A stretch of 54,739 nt of DNA from a bacterium (lineage in GTDB: Bacteria > Campylobacterota > Campylobacteria > Campylobacterales > Sulfurimonadaceae). Where the stretch lies: NCBI GenBank assembly GCA_018825665.1, contig JAHJEG010000047.1, forward strand, positions 1 through 54,739, written 5' to 3'. Below, piece after piece: positions 34,699 to 43,208 of the stretch. The notes under the pieces were generated by a model. The model saw only the letters and a program-made list of their open reading frames with translations, had not been told where the DNA came from and searched no databases. Within the stretch, counting starts at the first letter, position 1; every line of letters starts with the position of its first letter. The position numbers were made by a program, and so were the translations under genes.

Positions 34699-35807
34699 TA
34701 GAGTTCGCTTTTAAAAATCTCAGCAAGCTGCAAAAACTGCTTCTCGTTGGAAAACTTCTCTTCACATTTGCCCTGTCCCGCTTTTGCGATAGCTGTATTC
34801 AAAGAGGGGTTCTGGATAAGTTTTTCAATTGCACATGCCAGGCTCTCAAAGTTTTGGTTCTCAAACAGGAGCCCTGTTCTTTCATCGTCTATTATCTCGA
34901 CCACTCCGCCGCTGTTTGAGCCTATGACCGTAGTCCCCACCTGCATCGCTTCTATAAGGACAAGCCCGAAAGTCTCCCTTTTTGAAGCTAATACTACAGC
35001 GTCGCATATTTGGTAAAAATGGTGCGGATTCTTCATAAATCCAAGAAAATGGATATTGTTTTGCAGACCTCTTTCTTTGACATCCTCTTGGAGCATGTTC
35101 AGATACGATTCTTCCATGGCATGCCCTACAAAATATGCGTTTACCTCAAGCCCTTTTTTCACCAGGATATCCACGGCTTTTATAAGCAGGTGCTGCCCTT
35201 TTGCTTCATTGATACGGCCGACCATTCCGATATTGAAACTCTTCTCACTAAACTGCAGCTGTTTTTTTAACTCCCTCACCTCATTTTCATCCAGCATCTC
35301 AGGCTTGTCGGAGCCCATGTATAAAACCTCTACACTGGGTCTTATATCGGATGGGATAAACTTCTCCAGCTGCTCTTTTACCTGATAGGTCACGGGCAGC
35401 ATCAAGTCAATATTCTTATACAAGAACCTGTGATAAAAATCATCCTTAAACCTTGTCATCGTCATGTTTCTGGTCTGCACTATTTTGGGTTTGGAGCTAC
35501 AGAGCAGCTTTGCCAAGACCACAAAAGGGATATCCTTTGTCCAATGCAGGTGGATAATCTGTACATTTTCGCTGTCGATGATCTTCGCCAGCTTTTTGGC
35601 AGCGCCGTACATGAAGATATTGCCGGATTTTTTGATTTTTATATATCTGTCATCCCCCTCATAATAGGGTTCAAGCTTTGAATCTTCATTGAGTATGCTG
35701 ATAACGTCAAACTCATCTTTTAAGAACTTGGCAGCCCTCACCATATAAAGCTCAAGTCCTCCCAGATCAGGGGACATACAAAGTTCTATTATTGTTTTTT
35801 TATTCAT
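34698..35807 (-). CDS. family 4 glycosyltransferase
   Basis: A 369-residue GT-B fold retaining transferase: N-terminal PDLGGLELYM, a central MVGRINEAKGQHLLIKA and the nucleotide-sugar site KRETFGLVLIEAMQVGT with the E-x7-E spacing. Role in LPS glycan assembly; specificity unknown. The motif GCACATGCC at 34831-34839 is one base off the repeated word. The start overlaps the WaaE-like gene by eight bases. Confidence 0.9.
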   Translation of the reverse strand: MNKKTIIELCMSPDLGGLELYMVRAAKFLKDEFDVISILNEDSKLEPYYEGDDRYIKIKKSGNIFMYGAAKKLAKIIDSENVQIIHLHWTKDIPFVVLAKLLCSSKPKIVQTRNMTMTRFKDDFYHRFLYKNIDLMLPVTYQVKEQLEKFIPSDIRPSVEVLYMGSDKPEMLDENEVRELKKQLQFSEKSFNIGMVGRINEAKGQHLLIKAVDILVKKGLEVNAYFVGHAMEESYLNMLQEDVKERGLQNNIHFLGFMKNPHHFYQICDAVVLASKRETFGLVLIEAMQVGTTVIGSNSGGVVEIIDDERTGLLFENQNFESLACAIEKLIQNPSLNTAIAKAGQGKCEEKFSNEKQFLQLAEIFKSEL

Positions 35808-36546
35808 TTTCCTGCATCTCCAACATCAAAGCATATTTCATATAAGAACTAAAAGCGGATATAACGGCAACGTTCCAGCCGTTGACGCCGTGAAAAGCGC
35901 CCCCTTTTAAAACAAGCGCCTTAAACAAAGCTCCCATCCCGTGTACAAAAGGGTCCAGACTTGAAGCCCTTTTGCCCTCCTCGTGTGCAATCTTGGCACC
36001 GCGTGTAATAAACTTATGGCTTGTCTTGATCATCTCTGCATAGTCCGCATATGAATAGTGCAGCATGTCCGCATCAAGCGCTTTTACATTTTTGGCATCT
36101 ATCTTTGCATGTCCGCTTGCAGTGGAAAATCCACATGCCGATTTTCTATAAAGTCTTGTCACTCTGTCCGGATACCAGAGCTTTATAAAGGCTTTTCCCA
36201 CAAAAGTTTTTCTTGCAAATGAAAACGCATCATAATCCGTGGTGTCCAAGTCTATATTTTTGATCGCCTCTATCGCATTGGCGTCGAGTCTCTCATCCGC
36301 ATCTATGCTTAGTATCCACTCATTCCCGGCATGTGGAACACCAAAAGCTTTTTGCGGACCATCACCGAGATACTCCTGTTTTATAACTTTTGCTCCCAAA
36401 GACTCGGCTATCTCACAGGTCCTGTCACTGCTTAGGGAATCAATCACAAGAACCTCGTCACAAACCTCTTGGACAGATTTGATAACGGCTTCAATGTGTT
36501 TTTCTTCATTAAGTGTTATAATATTGGCAGTTATATTTTTTTTCAT
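35800..36546 (-). CDS. WaaE/KdtX-like LPS core glycosyltransferase
   Basis: A 248-residue GT2 enzyme of the WaaE (KdtX) type, which in enterobacteria adds glucose to the first heptose. ANIITLNEEKHI, VIDSLSSDRT, SIDADERLD and WYPDRVTRLYRK are typical. An AGGA ribosome site precedes the ATG. It begins the three-gene minus operon and is divergent from the core kinase gene. Two CCACATGCC copies lie in it, 189 bases apart and in opposite orientation. Confidence 0.88.
   Translation of the reverse strand: MKKNITANIITLNEEKHIEAVIKSVQEVCDEVLVIDSLSSDRTCEIAESLGAKVIKQEYLGDGPQKAFGVPHAGNEWILSIDADERLDANAIEAIKNIDLDTTDYDAFSFARKTFVGKAFIKLWYPDRVTRLYRKSACGFSTASGHAKIDAKNVKALDADMLHYSYADYAEMIKTSHKFITRGAKIAHEEGKRASSLDPFVHGMGALFKALVLKGGAFHGVNGWNVAVISAFSSYMKYALMLEMQENE
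36131..36139 (+). repeat. CCACATGCC copy 14
   Basis: In the WaaE-like gene, antisense, Ala-Cys-Gly. Confidence 0.85.
36328..36336 (-). repeat. CCACATGCC copy 15
   Basis: In the WaaE-like gene, sense, Pro-His-Ala of VPHAGNEW. Confidence 0.85.
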
Positions 36547-36611
36547 AAAAATCCTAAAATTATTAGCAGAATTTTATCTAAATATCAATTATACACAACT
36601 AAAGGTTTTCT

Positions 36612-37358
36612 TTGTCGCACAAATACACACTAAATCCAAAATATGAAAATTTTAAAAATGAGCTTTTAAATATAAAAAATATTTTCAACACCTCAAACGA
36701 AAGTATCCACAAAGCCAGAAATGAACTCAAGATCGTTGAACTCCACGGAGTTCGATGTGTTGTAAAATCCTTTAAGGTTCCCCATCTCATCAACAGGATC
36801 GCTTACACTTTTTTTCGCGAGGGAAAGGCGAAAAAATCGTATACGAATGCCCTGAGACTTACCGAGCTTGGAGTAAACACCCCCGAACCGATAGGTGTTA
36901 TAGAATTTTTCAGCGGGGGTCTTTTGGCAGAGAGTTATTTTATATCGGTGTATGAGCCTTATGATTTTACCATCCGCGAAGTATTTCACCATAAAATTCA
37001 AAACTATCCGGAGATTCTCAGACAGTTTGCAGCCTTCACCTACGAGATTCACCAAAAAAATGTTTGGCATGTGGACTATTCGCTTGGAAATATTTTGGTG
37101 ACACACCAGGATGATGCGTACAGGTTTTCTCTGGTAGATATAAACAGAATGGAGTTTAGGGCCATAGCACCCTATGAAGGCCTGAAAAACTTCAATAAAT
37201 TCTGGGCGAAAGATGATAACGACCTTGTTATCCTGGCACTCGAATATTCCAGACTGGCAAACATTGAGGAAAAAAAATCTGTGGAGATTCTTGTCAACGA
37301 AGCAAAATACCTCCAAAGCAAGGTGAATTTAAAGAGAAGATTAAAAGGCAAAAGCTGA
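36612..37358 (+). CDS. LPS core kinase-like protein (WaaP/KdkA fold)
   Basis: A 248-residue kinase-fold protein. The ATP-binding lysine is probably in CVVKSF, the catalytic loop is WHVDYSLGN (Asp155, Asn160), and the metal aspartate is in VDINRM (Asp176). This matches small LPS heptose/Kdo kinases, and the place among LPS genes agrees. The start is TTG (36612) with AAAGG in front. The catalytic-loop bases contain an exact CCACATGCC copy. It overlaps the next glycosyltransferase by one base. Confidence 0.85.
   Translation: MSHKYTLNPKYENFKNELLNIKNIFNTSNESIHKARNELKIVELHGVRCVVKSFKVPHLINRIAYTFFREGKAKKSYTNALRLTELGVNTPEPIGVIEFFSGGLLAESYFISVYEPYDFTIREVFHHKIQNYPEILRQFAAFTYEIHQKNVWHVDYSLGNILVTHQDDAYRFSLVDINRMEFRAIAPYEGLKNFNKFWAKDDNDLVILALEYSRLANIEEKKSVEILVNEAKYLQSKVNLKRRLKGKS
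37066..37074 (-). repeat. CCACATGCC copy 16
   Basis: In the core kinase gene, antisense; coding strand writes His-Val of the catalytic loop WHVD. Confidence 0.85.
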
Positions 37359-38506
37359 TGAGAGTGGCTGTGGTGGTAAGAACGCTCAAGATAGGCGGGA
37401 TGGAGAGAGTCGCGATATCTTTGGCTGAGGCATTTGCATCCAACGGACATGAATCCCACCTTATCTATTTTAAAAAGAAAAAAAAGACCCTCTCCCCCGA
37501 TAAAAATGTCATCATGCACCATTTTAATCTCGATAAACTTATGTACCTCACCTTCATAGGAATATTCTGGGAACTATTCTCAAGAATAAGCAATATTTTT
37601 TTGAGAAAAAGCTATTTTATCTTCAAGGGGATCTTCAGCTCACAGATATTTAAAATCAAGCTTTTGCTGCTTGAAAAAAAATACGGAAAGTTTGATCTGC
37701 TGATTATCAGAGGCCAAGGCACTCTGGAGATGATCTATACTATAAAAGACCCCAGGATAGTCGCCGTTTCAGAGAATATTTTTTCTTACGGAACAATGAA
37801 CAGCTATATTAAAAACTTTCAGATCAGAATGCTTTATGAAAATATAAATCTGGCCTGCGTCTCAAACGGTGTAGTGCAAAATTTTCAAGAGCTTGAGACA
37901 GATGAGAATTTCAAGTGTAAGAAAATATGTAAAATCACCAACCCCATAGATGTAAACTATACAAAAAAACTGGCTCAAGAATATATTCCTGACCTTAATG
38001 CCCCTTATATTTTAAGTGTGGGGAGAGTTGTGCCGGCAAAAAACATACCCTTGCTCATCGACGCCTATGCCTATGCCAAAAAACTGAACATAAAACACAA
38101 ACTTGTCATCGTAGGAAGCGGTTCGGATATGAGTCTTGTTCAGGAAAAGATCAAAAAACTCTCTCTTGAACAGGATGTCCACTTCACGGGACAATTGACA
38201 AACCCCTTTCCCTGGATGCTGCATGCCGATTTGTTTGTGCTTAGTTCCAAATTTGAAGGCCTGGGTATGGTACTGCTCGAAGCTATGGCATGTGGAACCA
38301 AGGTCGTCTCCACAAAAAGCAGGGGCGGAGTCATAGATATCATGAAAGATGAACTCAGCGATTATCTGGCTGAGCAAAATACAGAAGATCTGGGCTCAAA
38401 AATAGTTTCTGCCTTAGAAGAAAAAAGAAAGATAGACTTTGAAAAACATCTTATGGAGTTTCAGCCAAAGACCATAGTAGAGCAGTATATTTCAAATTTT
38501 GCCTAA
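37358..38506 (+). CDS. family 4 glycosyltransferase
   Basis: A 382-residue GT4 enzyme: LKIGGMERVAIS at the N-terminus, SVGRVVPAKNIPLLIDAY, and FEGLGMVLLEAMACGT with the family glutamates. The start overlaps the kinase stop (TGATG), so the two are coupled. The MACGT of the donor site is written by a CCACATGCC copy. LPS core or O-chain synthesis; donor unknown. Confidence 0.9.
   Translation: MRVAVVVRTLKIGGMERVAISLAEAFASNGHESHLIYFKKKKKTLSPDKNVIMHHFNLDKLMYLTFIGIFWELFSRISNIFLRKSYFIFKGIFSSQIFKIKLLLLEKKYGKFDLLIIRGQGTLEMIYTIKDPRIVAVSENIFSYGTMNSYIKNFQIRMLYENINLACVSNGVVQNFQELETDENFKCKKICKITNPIDVNYTKKLAQEYIPDLNAPYILSVGRVVPAKNIPLLIDAYAYAKKLNIKHKLVIVGSGSDMSLVQEKIKKLSLEQDVHFTGQLTNPFPWMLHADLFVLSSKFEGLGMVLLEAMACGTKVVSTKSRGGVIDIMKDELSDYLAEQNTEDLGSKIVSALEEKRKIDFEKHLMEFQPKTIVEQYISNFA
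38287..38295 (-). repeat. CCACATGCC copy 17
   Basis: In the GT4 gene, antisense, Ala-Cys-Gly of the donor-site MACGT. Confidence 0.85.
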
Positions 38507-38653
38507 AGACAGAAATCCCCGTGCTTCAGACAACGAAGCTTAGGCTTTGTCGGGTGTTTGGGCTCTTTTGGGTTTATAAATGTTGAAGGCAATTGATAGT
38601 AGACTTAAACACTTAAAACAGACGTAAAAAATTAATTTCATATAAAGATAAAA

Positions 38654-39949
38654 ATGACACTCAGAGATACACTGGAAAATAAATACTATTCTTCTGCTAT
38701 GCTTTTATTTATTTTCTGTTATGCATTTTTCAATATCAAATATCACCATCTGGGGGATCTGTTTTTAGGATTCATCCTGATTGGAAGTATTCCTCTGCTT
38801 GTTCTTCATAAAAATAAGATTTTCAAAGACCCTGTTATCATAGTCCTGATGCTTACTTTGACAGCACAGATACTAAGCTGGATAAACAGCCTGATATTCG
38901 CACCTGAATTTGCTGCAGAGGTTCCAAAACTGGATAGACTCGGGAAGCTGTTTGTCTTTTTCTTTATTGCCTACTGGCTCAAGGGCCGGCTTAAAAACAT
39001 AGCTTTTCTGTGGCTGTTTTTCATTTTCGGATTTCTTTTTGCGATTGTGATGAATGTTGACCTTCATCTTCTCTTTGAGTTTGCTCAGGAGCAGCAAAGA
39101 GCCGATTTTTCAATAAAAAACGCCCAGTTTGATTCTATGCTTGCAGGGAGCAGCTTATTGATGTCCCTCTCTCTTTTTTACATCACACTGCAATCATCCA
39201 GATTTTCCAAAGAGATAAAGATTCTCTTGCTCTTTGGTATTTCCCTGTTGATAGTACTGTTTACCTATCTTGTCTTAATCACCCAATCAAGACAGGTATG
39301 GCTTGGATTGATAAGTATAGCCATTGTCGGACCGGTCTCTTTTGCCGTGATATATAAAAGTAAAAACCTGAAATTTTTGGCACTTAGCTATTTGGCCGTG
39401 ATAGGGGTGCTGTTTTTATTCAGCACCTCAACCATCGTGCAAAAAAGATTTTTAGAAGAACAAAATGTTGTGCATTCCATTTTTGAAAATAATGAGACTA
39501 TAGAGATGTCCAGTATTGGTATCAGAGTGAACTCCTGGCTTGATGCCGCAGAGTGGATTCAACGCCATCCTATCCTTGGGCTCGATTCCGAAGCGATAGC
39601 AGAAGTGATTCATCAGTCTGAAAAATTTGACGCTGCGCTAAAAAAACAGTTTGGACATTTGCATAATTTTTTTATAGAGACCCTCGTCGCATATGGATTT
39701 GTAGGGCTTTTGTTGATTCTCGCTCTTTACTATTTTATTCTTAGAGGTACGCAAACCTCTTCTCTGTCAGAAGATGAAAAAAAATACCACCTGCTTGCAG
39801 GCATATGTTTCGTGACATACTGGCTGATCATCAATAATTTTGAAACATTCAACAGCAGGATGCTCGGTGTTTTCGCCCACAATATTATATTTGCAAGTTT
39901 TTACACTTTTCATATAAGCGCTTATTTAAAAGAAAACGCTCAAAAGTAA
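38654..39949 (+). CDS. waaL: O-antigen ligase/polymerase-like protein
   Basis: A 431-residue protein with about ten membrane helices and a Wzy_C-type periplasmic loop. The arginine of TQSRQVWLGL and the histidine in HLHNFFIETLVAYGFVG match the catalytic residues of WaaL-type ligases, which join O-chain to lipid A-core. Polymerase (Wzy) function is an alternative. A TATAAA sits seven bases before the ATG with no ribosome site, similar to the possible leaderless genes. The 147 bases upstream hold only small, weak stem-loops. Confidence 0.82.
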   Translation: MTLRDTLENKYYSSAMLLFIFCYAFFNIKYHHLGDLFLGFILIGSIPLLVLHKNKIFKDPVIIVLMLTLTAQILSWINSLIFAPEFAAEVPKLDRLGKLFVFFFIAYWLKGRLKNIAFLWLFFIFGFLFAIVMNVDLHLLFEFAQEQQRADFSIKNAQFDSMLAGSSLLMSLSLFYITLQSSRFSKEIKILLLFGISLLIVLFTYLVLITQSRQVWLGLISIAIVGPVSFAVIYKSKNLKFLALSYLAVIGVLFLFSTSTIVQKRFLEEQNVVHSIFENNETIEMSSIGIRVNSWLDAAEWIQRHPILGLDSEAIAEVIHQSEKFDAALKKQFGHLHNFFIETLVAYGFVGLLLILALYYFILRGTQTSSLSEDEKKYHLLAGICFVTYWLIINNFETFNSRMLGVFAHNIIFASFYTFHISAYLKENAQK

Positions 39950-39966
39950 TATCTTCGCCTCAAACC

Positions 39967-40983
39967 TCACTCTTCTTTGAGAGCTTTTATCTGCGAGAGC
40001 TTTTTTAACACATCGGCAAAGACGGCATCCCTTTGGTTTTTGGCGCTCAAAAAAGATTTGTCGCCTCTGTGCGGCAGCTGCGGAATCATAAAATGCTGCT
40101 GAAGGTTTTCATCCCCCACCCCCTTCCATCTTTTAGAACTGGCAAAGAGAGTATCCGCAAAAAATGTCATCGTCGCACATCCCACAAGCGAAGCCAAATG
40201 ATAGGTTCCCGTTGAAGTGCTTACAAAAAGTTTAAAACTGCTTATGAGTTTTGCGAAGTGTACAATTCCGCTTTTTGAGATGTAAAAAAGAATATCTTCC
40301 CCTTTGAGCTTTTCCTGCATCTCCTTGCATAAGGAAACCTCATCCGGTCCGAAGGTAAGCACAAGCTGATATCTTCCCTGCTTTAGAACCTCACGGATAA
40401 GGATCCCATACTCGTCGAGATTCCAGTTTGCATCCGACGAGCCGCCAAAGCCCACATGGAATGCCACCACCTCTTTTGTGACTTTATACTCTTTGCAAAA
40501 CTCCATATACACATCTTTTGCATCCCCAAATACTACAAGCGGCTTTGTATAGCCCAGGTCTATGTCAGGAAAAAGTGTTTTTGTAAGTTCAAGGTTATAC
40601 TCAAACTCAGCCATTGCAACCTCGCTTCGTCTTTGCCTGACTCTGTGTGTGTAAAATATCTGCGCTATCTTTGTAGCCGGTGCGATTCGCTTTGAAATCC
40701 CTGCCGCAAACTGGGCAAACGCCACGCGGGTATTTGAAAAAAGTGTAATAGAGACATCTGCATTCGCCTTTTTGAGCTTCTTCGTCAGTTCCCATACGCC
40801 GCTTTTTTCATCATCCACAATCACCTCATCAATAAATCCACATGCCAGGGCCAGTTCTTTATTCAAAGGTGCCACACAGGCGATGATCCTGTTGTGCGGA
40901 TTATGCTTTTTGAGCACATATATGGCGGGAAGTGCGGTAATAAAATCACCGAGCTTGTCTGTACGGACGACTAAAATATTCAC
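39967..40983 (-). CDS. family 9 glycosyltransferase (heptosyltransferase-like)
   Basis: A 338-residue GT9 enzyme: ILVVRTDKLGDFITALP at the start, and the C-terminal STSTGTYHLASLVG region with SSKRW. It resembles heptosyltransferases I-III; which heptose it adds is not clear. Its start overlaps the end of the ligase gene by one base. It lacks the full NDSGPMH motif seen in the WaaF gene at 45.8 kb. Confidence 0.88.
   Translation of the reverse strand: MNILVVRTDKLGDFITALPAIYVLKKHNPHNRIIACVAPLNKELALACGFIDEVIVDDEKSGVWELTKKLKKANADVSITLFSNTRVAFAQFAAGISKRIAPATKIAQIFYTHRVRQRRSEVAMAEFEYNLELTKTLFPDIDLGYTKPLVVFGDAKDVYMEFCKEYKVTKEVVAFHVGFGGSSDANWNLDEYGILIREVLKQGRYQLVLTFGPDEVSLCKEMQEKLKGEDILFYISKSGIVHFAKLISSFKLFVSTSTGTYHLASLVGCATMTFFADTLFASSKRWKGVGDENLQQHFMIPQLPHRGDKSFLSAKNQRDAVFADVLKKLSQIKALKEE
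40838..40846 (+). repeat. CCACATGCC copy 18
   Basis: In the GT9 gene, antisense, Ala-Cys-Gly; first of five copies in 1.5 kb. Confidence 0.85.
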
Positions 40984-41792
40984 TAATCTCTCCTTAGCCT
41001 CATGAATGAAGCAAATTTGGGCTTGCCGTACTTTGTGAAGCCGTAATGTCTAAACGTGACAATGGTTCCCGTTTTAGGCGGATTTTTTCGTTGTTCCTCG
41101 CTAAAACCGCTTCCAAGATAAAACCGTATCCCATTTGCAAGTTCAAGCTGCAGGCTCCCCATCATCCCAAAAAACTTGCCACTTCCCTCTTTGTATCCAA
41201 CTACTTCAGCCTCGGAGTCATCCGCCTTTTTTACCTTGAGTATAGAATCGCTTCTGCCATCAAAATAGCTCTTTGATGCATCTTTTATCATCACGCCTTC
41301 GCCGCCCTTTGCTATGACATGTTCCAAAAAAGCATCCAGCTCTTTTTGGTTCATACATATTTTTTGCTCAATGATCTCCACATGCCGCAGCTTCTTTTTT
41401 TCTATAGAGTCTCTCACTTTTTGCAGTCTGTCTGTAAAGTTTCCCTCGGCTCCGGGCGCTTCAAACAGCATATATTTTATCTCTTTCCACATGCCGCCGG
41501 GGTTTGCATCCATAACAGCGGCCTGGATGTTTTCAAAGTCCCCTCTTTTGCTCCACAACTCCCCATCAAGAGCGAACTGCGGCAAGCCCCGCGTAAAATA
41601 CTCAGGCGCATTTATCTTTTTGTTTTGTCTTGTAAAAAGATTTTTTCCATCCCAATACGCCCGAATCCCATCAAGCTTTTCCGACATCACCCAGCCTGAG
41701 ATATTCTGGTCCGTATATCTGTTTGCCTTTTGCAGAGCCAGCGCATCTGCACAAGTCAAAACAAGCCAGAGGAGAACAAAAAGTCTAAGCAA
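40983..41792 (-). CDS. ligE: secreted ATP-dependent DNA ligase, LigE type
   Basis: A 269-residue minimal ATP-dependent DNA ligase with an N-terminal signal peptide (about 1-19, ending ADALA). The adenylation lysine is Lys39 in KLDGIRAYWDG; ALDGELW, KGGEGVMIK and ILKVKK are the further nucleotidyltransferase motifs; a short OB domain follows (GTIVTFRHYG). This is the LigE (Lig E) layout: minimal, exported and found in competent bacteria, where it has been proposed to repair incoming DNA in the periplasm. Two CCACATGCC copies lie inside, 109 bases apart. It is the first gene of a minus pair with the GT9 gene. Confidence 0.92.
   Translation of the reverse strand: MLRLFVLLWLVLTCADALALQKANRYTDQNISGWVMSEKLDGIRAYWDGKNLFTRQNKKINAPEYFTRGLPQFALDGELWSKRGDFENIQAAVMDANPGGMWKEIKYMLFEAPGAEGNFTDRLQKVRDSIEKKKLRHVEIIEQKICMNQKELDAFLEHVIAKGGEGVMIKDASKSYFDGRSDSILKVKKADDSEAEVVGYKEGSGKFFGMMGSLQLELANGIRFYLGSGFSEEQRKNPPKTGTIVTFRHYGFTKYGKPKFASFMRLRRD
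41378..41386 (+). repeat. CCACATGCC copy 19
   Basis: In ligE, antisense; coding strand His-Val in LRHVEI. Confidence 0.85.
41487..41495 (+). repeat. CCACATGCC copy 20
   Basis: In ligE, antisense; coding strand Gly-Met-Trp. Confidence 0.85.
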
Positions 41793-41894
41793 GACTAATG
41801 TGTACCAAAATCTGCGTAAGCACTACCGATAACTGATATTTTCATAATCATGCATTCCTGATTTTTTTGATTTATGATTTTACATTAAAAACGA

Positions 41895-41900
41895 TATAAT
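41895..41900 (+). promoter_or_regulatory. -10 box seven bases before an ATG (possible leaderless mRNA)
   Basis: TATAAT followed by TCGCCTT and then ATG at 41908; no ribosome site. Confidence 0.45.
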
Positions 41901-41907
41901 TCGCCTT

Positions 41908-43200
41908 ATGAAAAAACCGTATCAATGGGATAACTATTCCGACCAGCCGTATCAACTAAAAGACAAAGAGTATAAAAAAAAGATGAGAAAAAAAGAACTC
42001 GTTTCTTTGGTAAAAACATTTTTTATATCACTGTTTATCCTTCCCTTTTCGCTTATCATGATGCCCTTTGTGAGAAGAAAACATGTCGATTCAAATACAT
42101 TTTTTTGTATGGGCGTTGATTTTCAAAGAGAGCCAAAAGAGAGCCTGAAACTGCTTAATGAACTTGGGGTAGAGCACATTCTACTGCGATTCAAACTTTG
42201 GGAGATGGATTCGCTTCCTCTTTTGCAGGAGTTTGTTTCCACATGCCAAGATAAAAAGATCACCCTTAAGATTATGCAAGACCAAGAGCATGTGGAAGAT
42301 TTGCAACTGCTACAAAAAGACCTCAGAACACTCTTTGGCACGCTCAACGGGCATGTGGATATTTATGAGATAGGCACAACGATCAATCGCGCAAAGTGGG
42401 GATTTTTCAGTGTAGACGAGTATAACCGTTTTTTTCAAACGGCTTATGATTTGATGACCCAGGAGTTTTCACATCTGCTTGGGCAAAACGGCAAAGATTC
42501 TCGAAATCCAAAACTCATAGGAAGCGGTGTCATAGATTTTGAGTACCATTTCACGGCACATACTTTTTTTAACTTTTTTAAATACCGCTACGACGGAATC
42601 TCCGCATTGCTCTATGTAGACAGAAGAGGAGCTCCCGAAAATACACAGATGGGATTTGACCTCTCAGATAAGATAGCATGGTTGAGCACTATGGTCTGGC
42701 TGAGTCCCAAAACCCCTCAAAAGCTCTATATCACGGAGACAAACTGGCCTATAACCGGAACCGCCCCCTATGCGCCCACAAGCGAACACGAGTGTATCGA
42801 TGAGGAGCAGTATGCTGATTTCATGATTCGCTATTATCTTTTAGCCTTTGCTTCTCAGCAGGTTGATGCTGTTGCCTGGCATCAGCTCATAGCTCCCGGA
42901 TACGGGCTTATAGACAACAGAGAGGGTATAAGAAAACGAAGTGCCTTTGAAGCGTATAAAAACATGCTGCAACACCTCAAATATGCACAGTTCCTACGCA
43001 TGGATATAAAACGGGACTACTATATACTCCAGTGTCTCGTTGATGAAAAACTGCTGCAGATACATTGGTCACTCAAGCCGACCACGCTTAAAAATGAAGA
43101 TTATTTTGATGTACTCTCCCGTGATGGAAAACTTATAGAAGATGAAATTCTCAACATAGGTTCTTCCCCTTTATATATACATATAAAAGACAAGGTATAA
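41908..43200 (+). CDS. membrane-anchored glycosidase-like protein
   Basis: A 430-residue protein with a basic N-terminus, one membrane helix (about 33-54) and a large periplasmic domain that looks like a TIM-barrel glycoside hydrolase of clan GH-A. Candidate catalytic glutamates are Glu154 in YEIGTTIN and Glu277 in YITETNWP, about 120 residues apart as in that clan. The family is not certain. It lies between the DNA ligase and the PAP2 phosphatase, so it may trim an envelope glycan. Two CCACATGCC copies lie within. Confidence 0.72.
   Translation: MKKPYQWDNYSDQPYQLKDKEYKKKMRKKELVSLVKTFFISLFILPFSLIMMPFVRRKHVDSNTFFCMGVDFQREPKESLKLLNELGVEHILLRFKLWEMDSLPLLQEFVSTCQDKKITLKIMQDQEHVEDLQLLQKDLRTLFGTLNGHVDIYEIGTTINRAKWGFFSVDEYNRFFQTAYDLMTQEFSHLLGQNGKDSRNPKLIGSGVIDFEYHFTAHTFFNFFKYRYDGISALLYVDRRGAPENTQMGFDLSDKIAWLSTMVWLSPKTPQKLYITETNWPITGTAPYAPTSEHECIDEEQYADFMIRYYLLAFASQQVDAVAWHQLIAPGYGLIDNREGIRKRSAFEAYKNMLQHLKYAQFLRMDIKRDYYILQCLVDEKLLQIHWSLKPTTLKNEDYFDVLSRDGKLIEDEILNIGSSPLYIHIKDKV
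42239..42247 (+). repeat. CCACATGCC copy 21
   Basis: In the glycosidase-like gene, sense, read in a third frame as Ser-Thr-Cys. Confidence 0.85.
42350..42358 (-). repeat. CCACATGCC copy 22
   Basis: In the glycosidase-like gene, antisense; coding strand His-Val in NGHVDI. It faces copy 21, 111 bases away. Confidence 0.85.
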
Positions 43201-43201
43201 T
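43196..43201 (+). promoter_or_regulatory. -10 box seven bases before an ATG (possible leaderless mRNA)
   Basis: TATAAT overlaps the stop of the previous gene and ends seven bases before ATG 43209. AAGGT at 43192 is 13 bases from the ATG, too far for a normal ribosome site. Confidence 0.4.
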
Positions 43202-43208
43202 TTCACTT

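Noticed and set aside
38507-38653. Small RNA or riboswitch upstream of waaL
   Set aside because: Only short stems (for example GACAA/TTGTC) without a recognisable fold, promoter or T-run.
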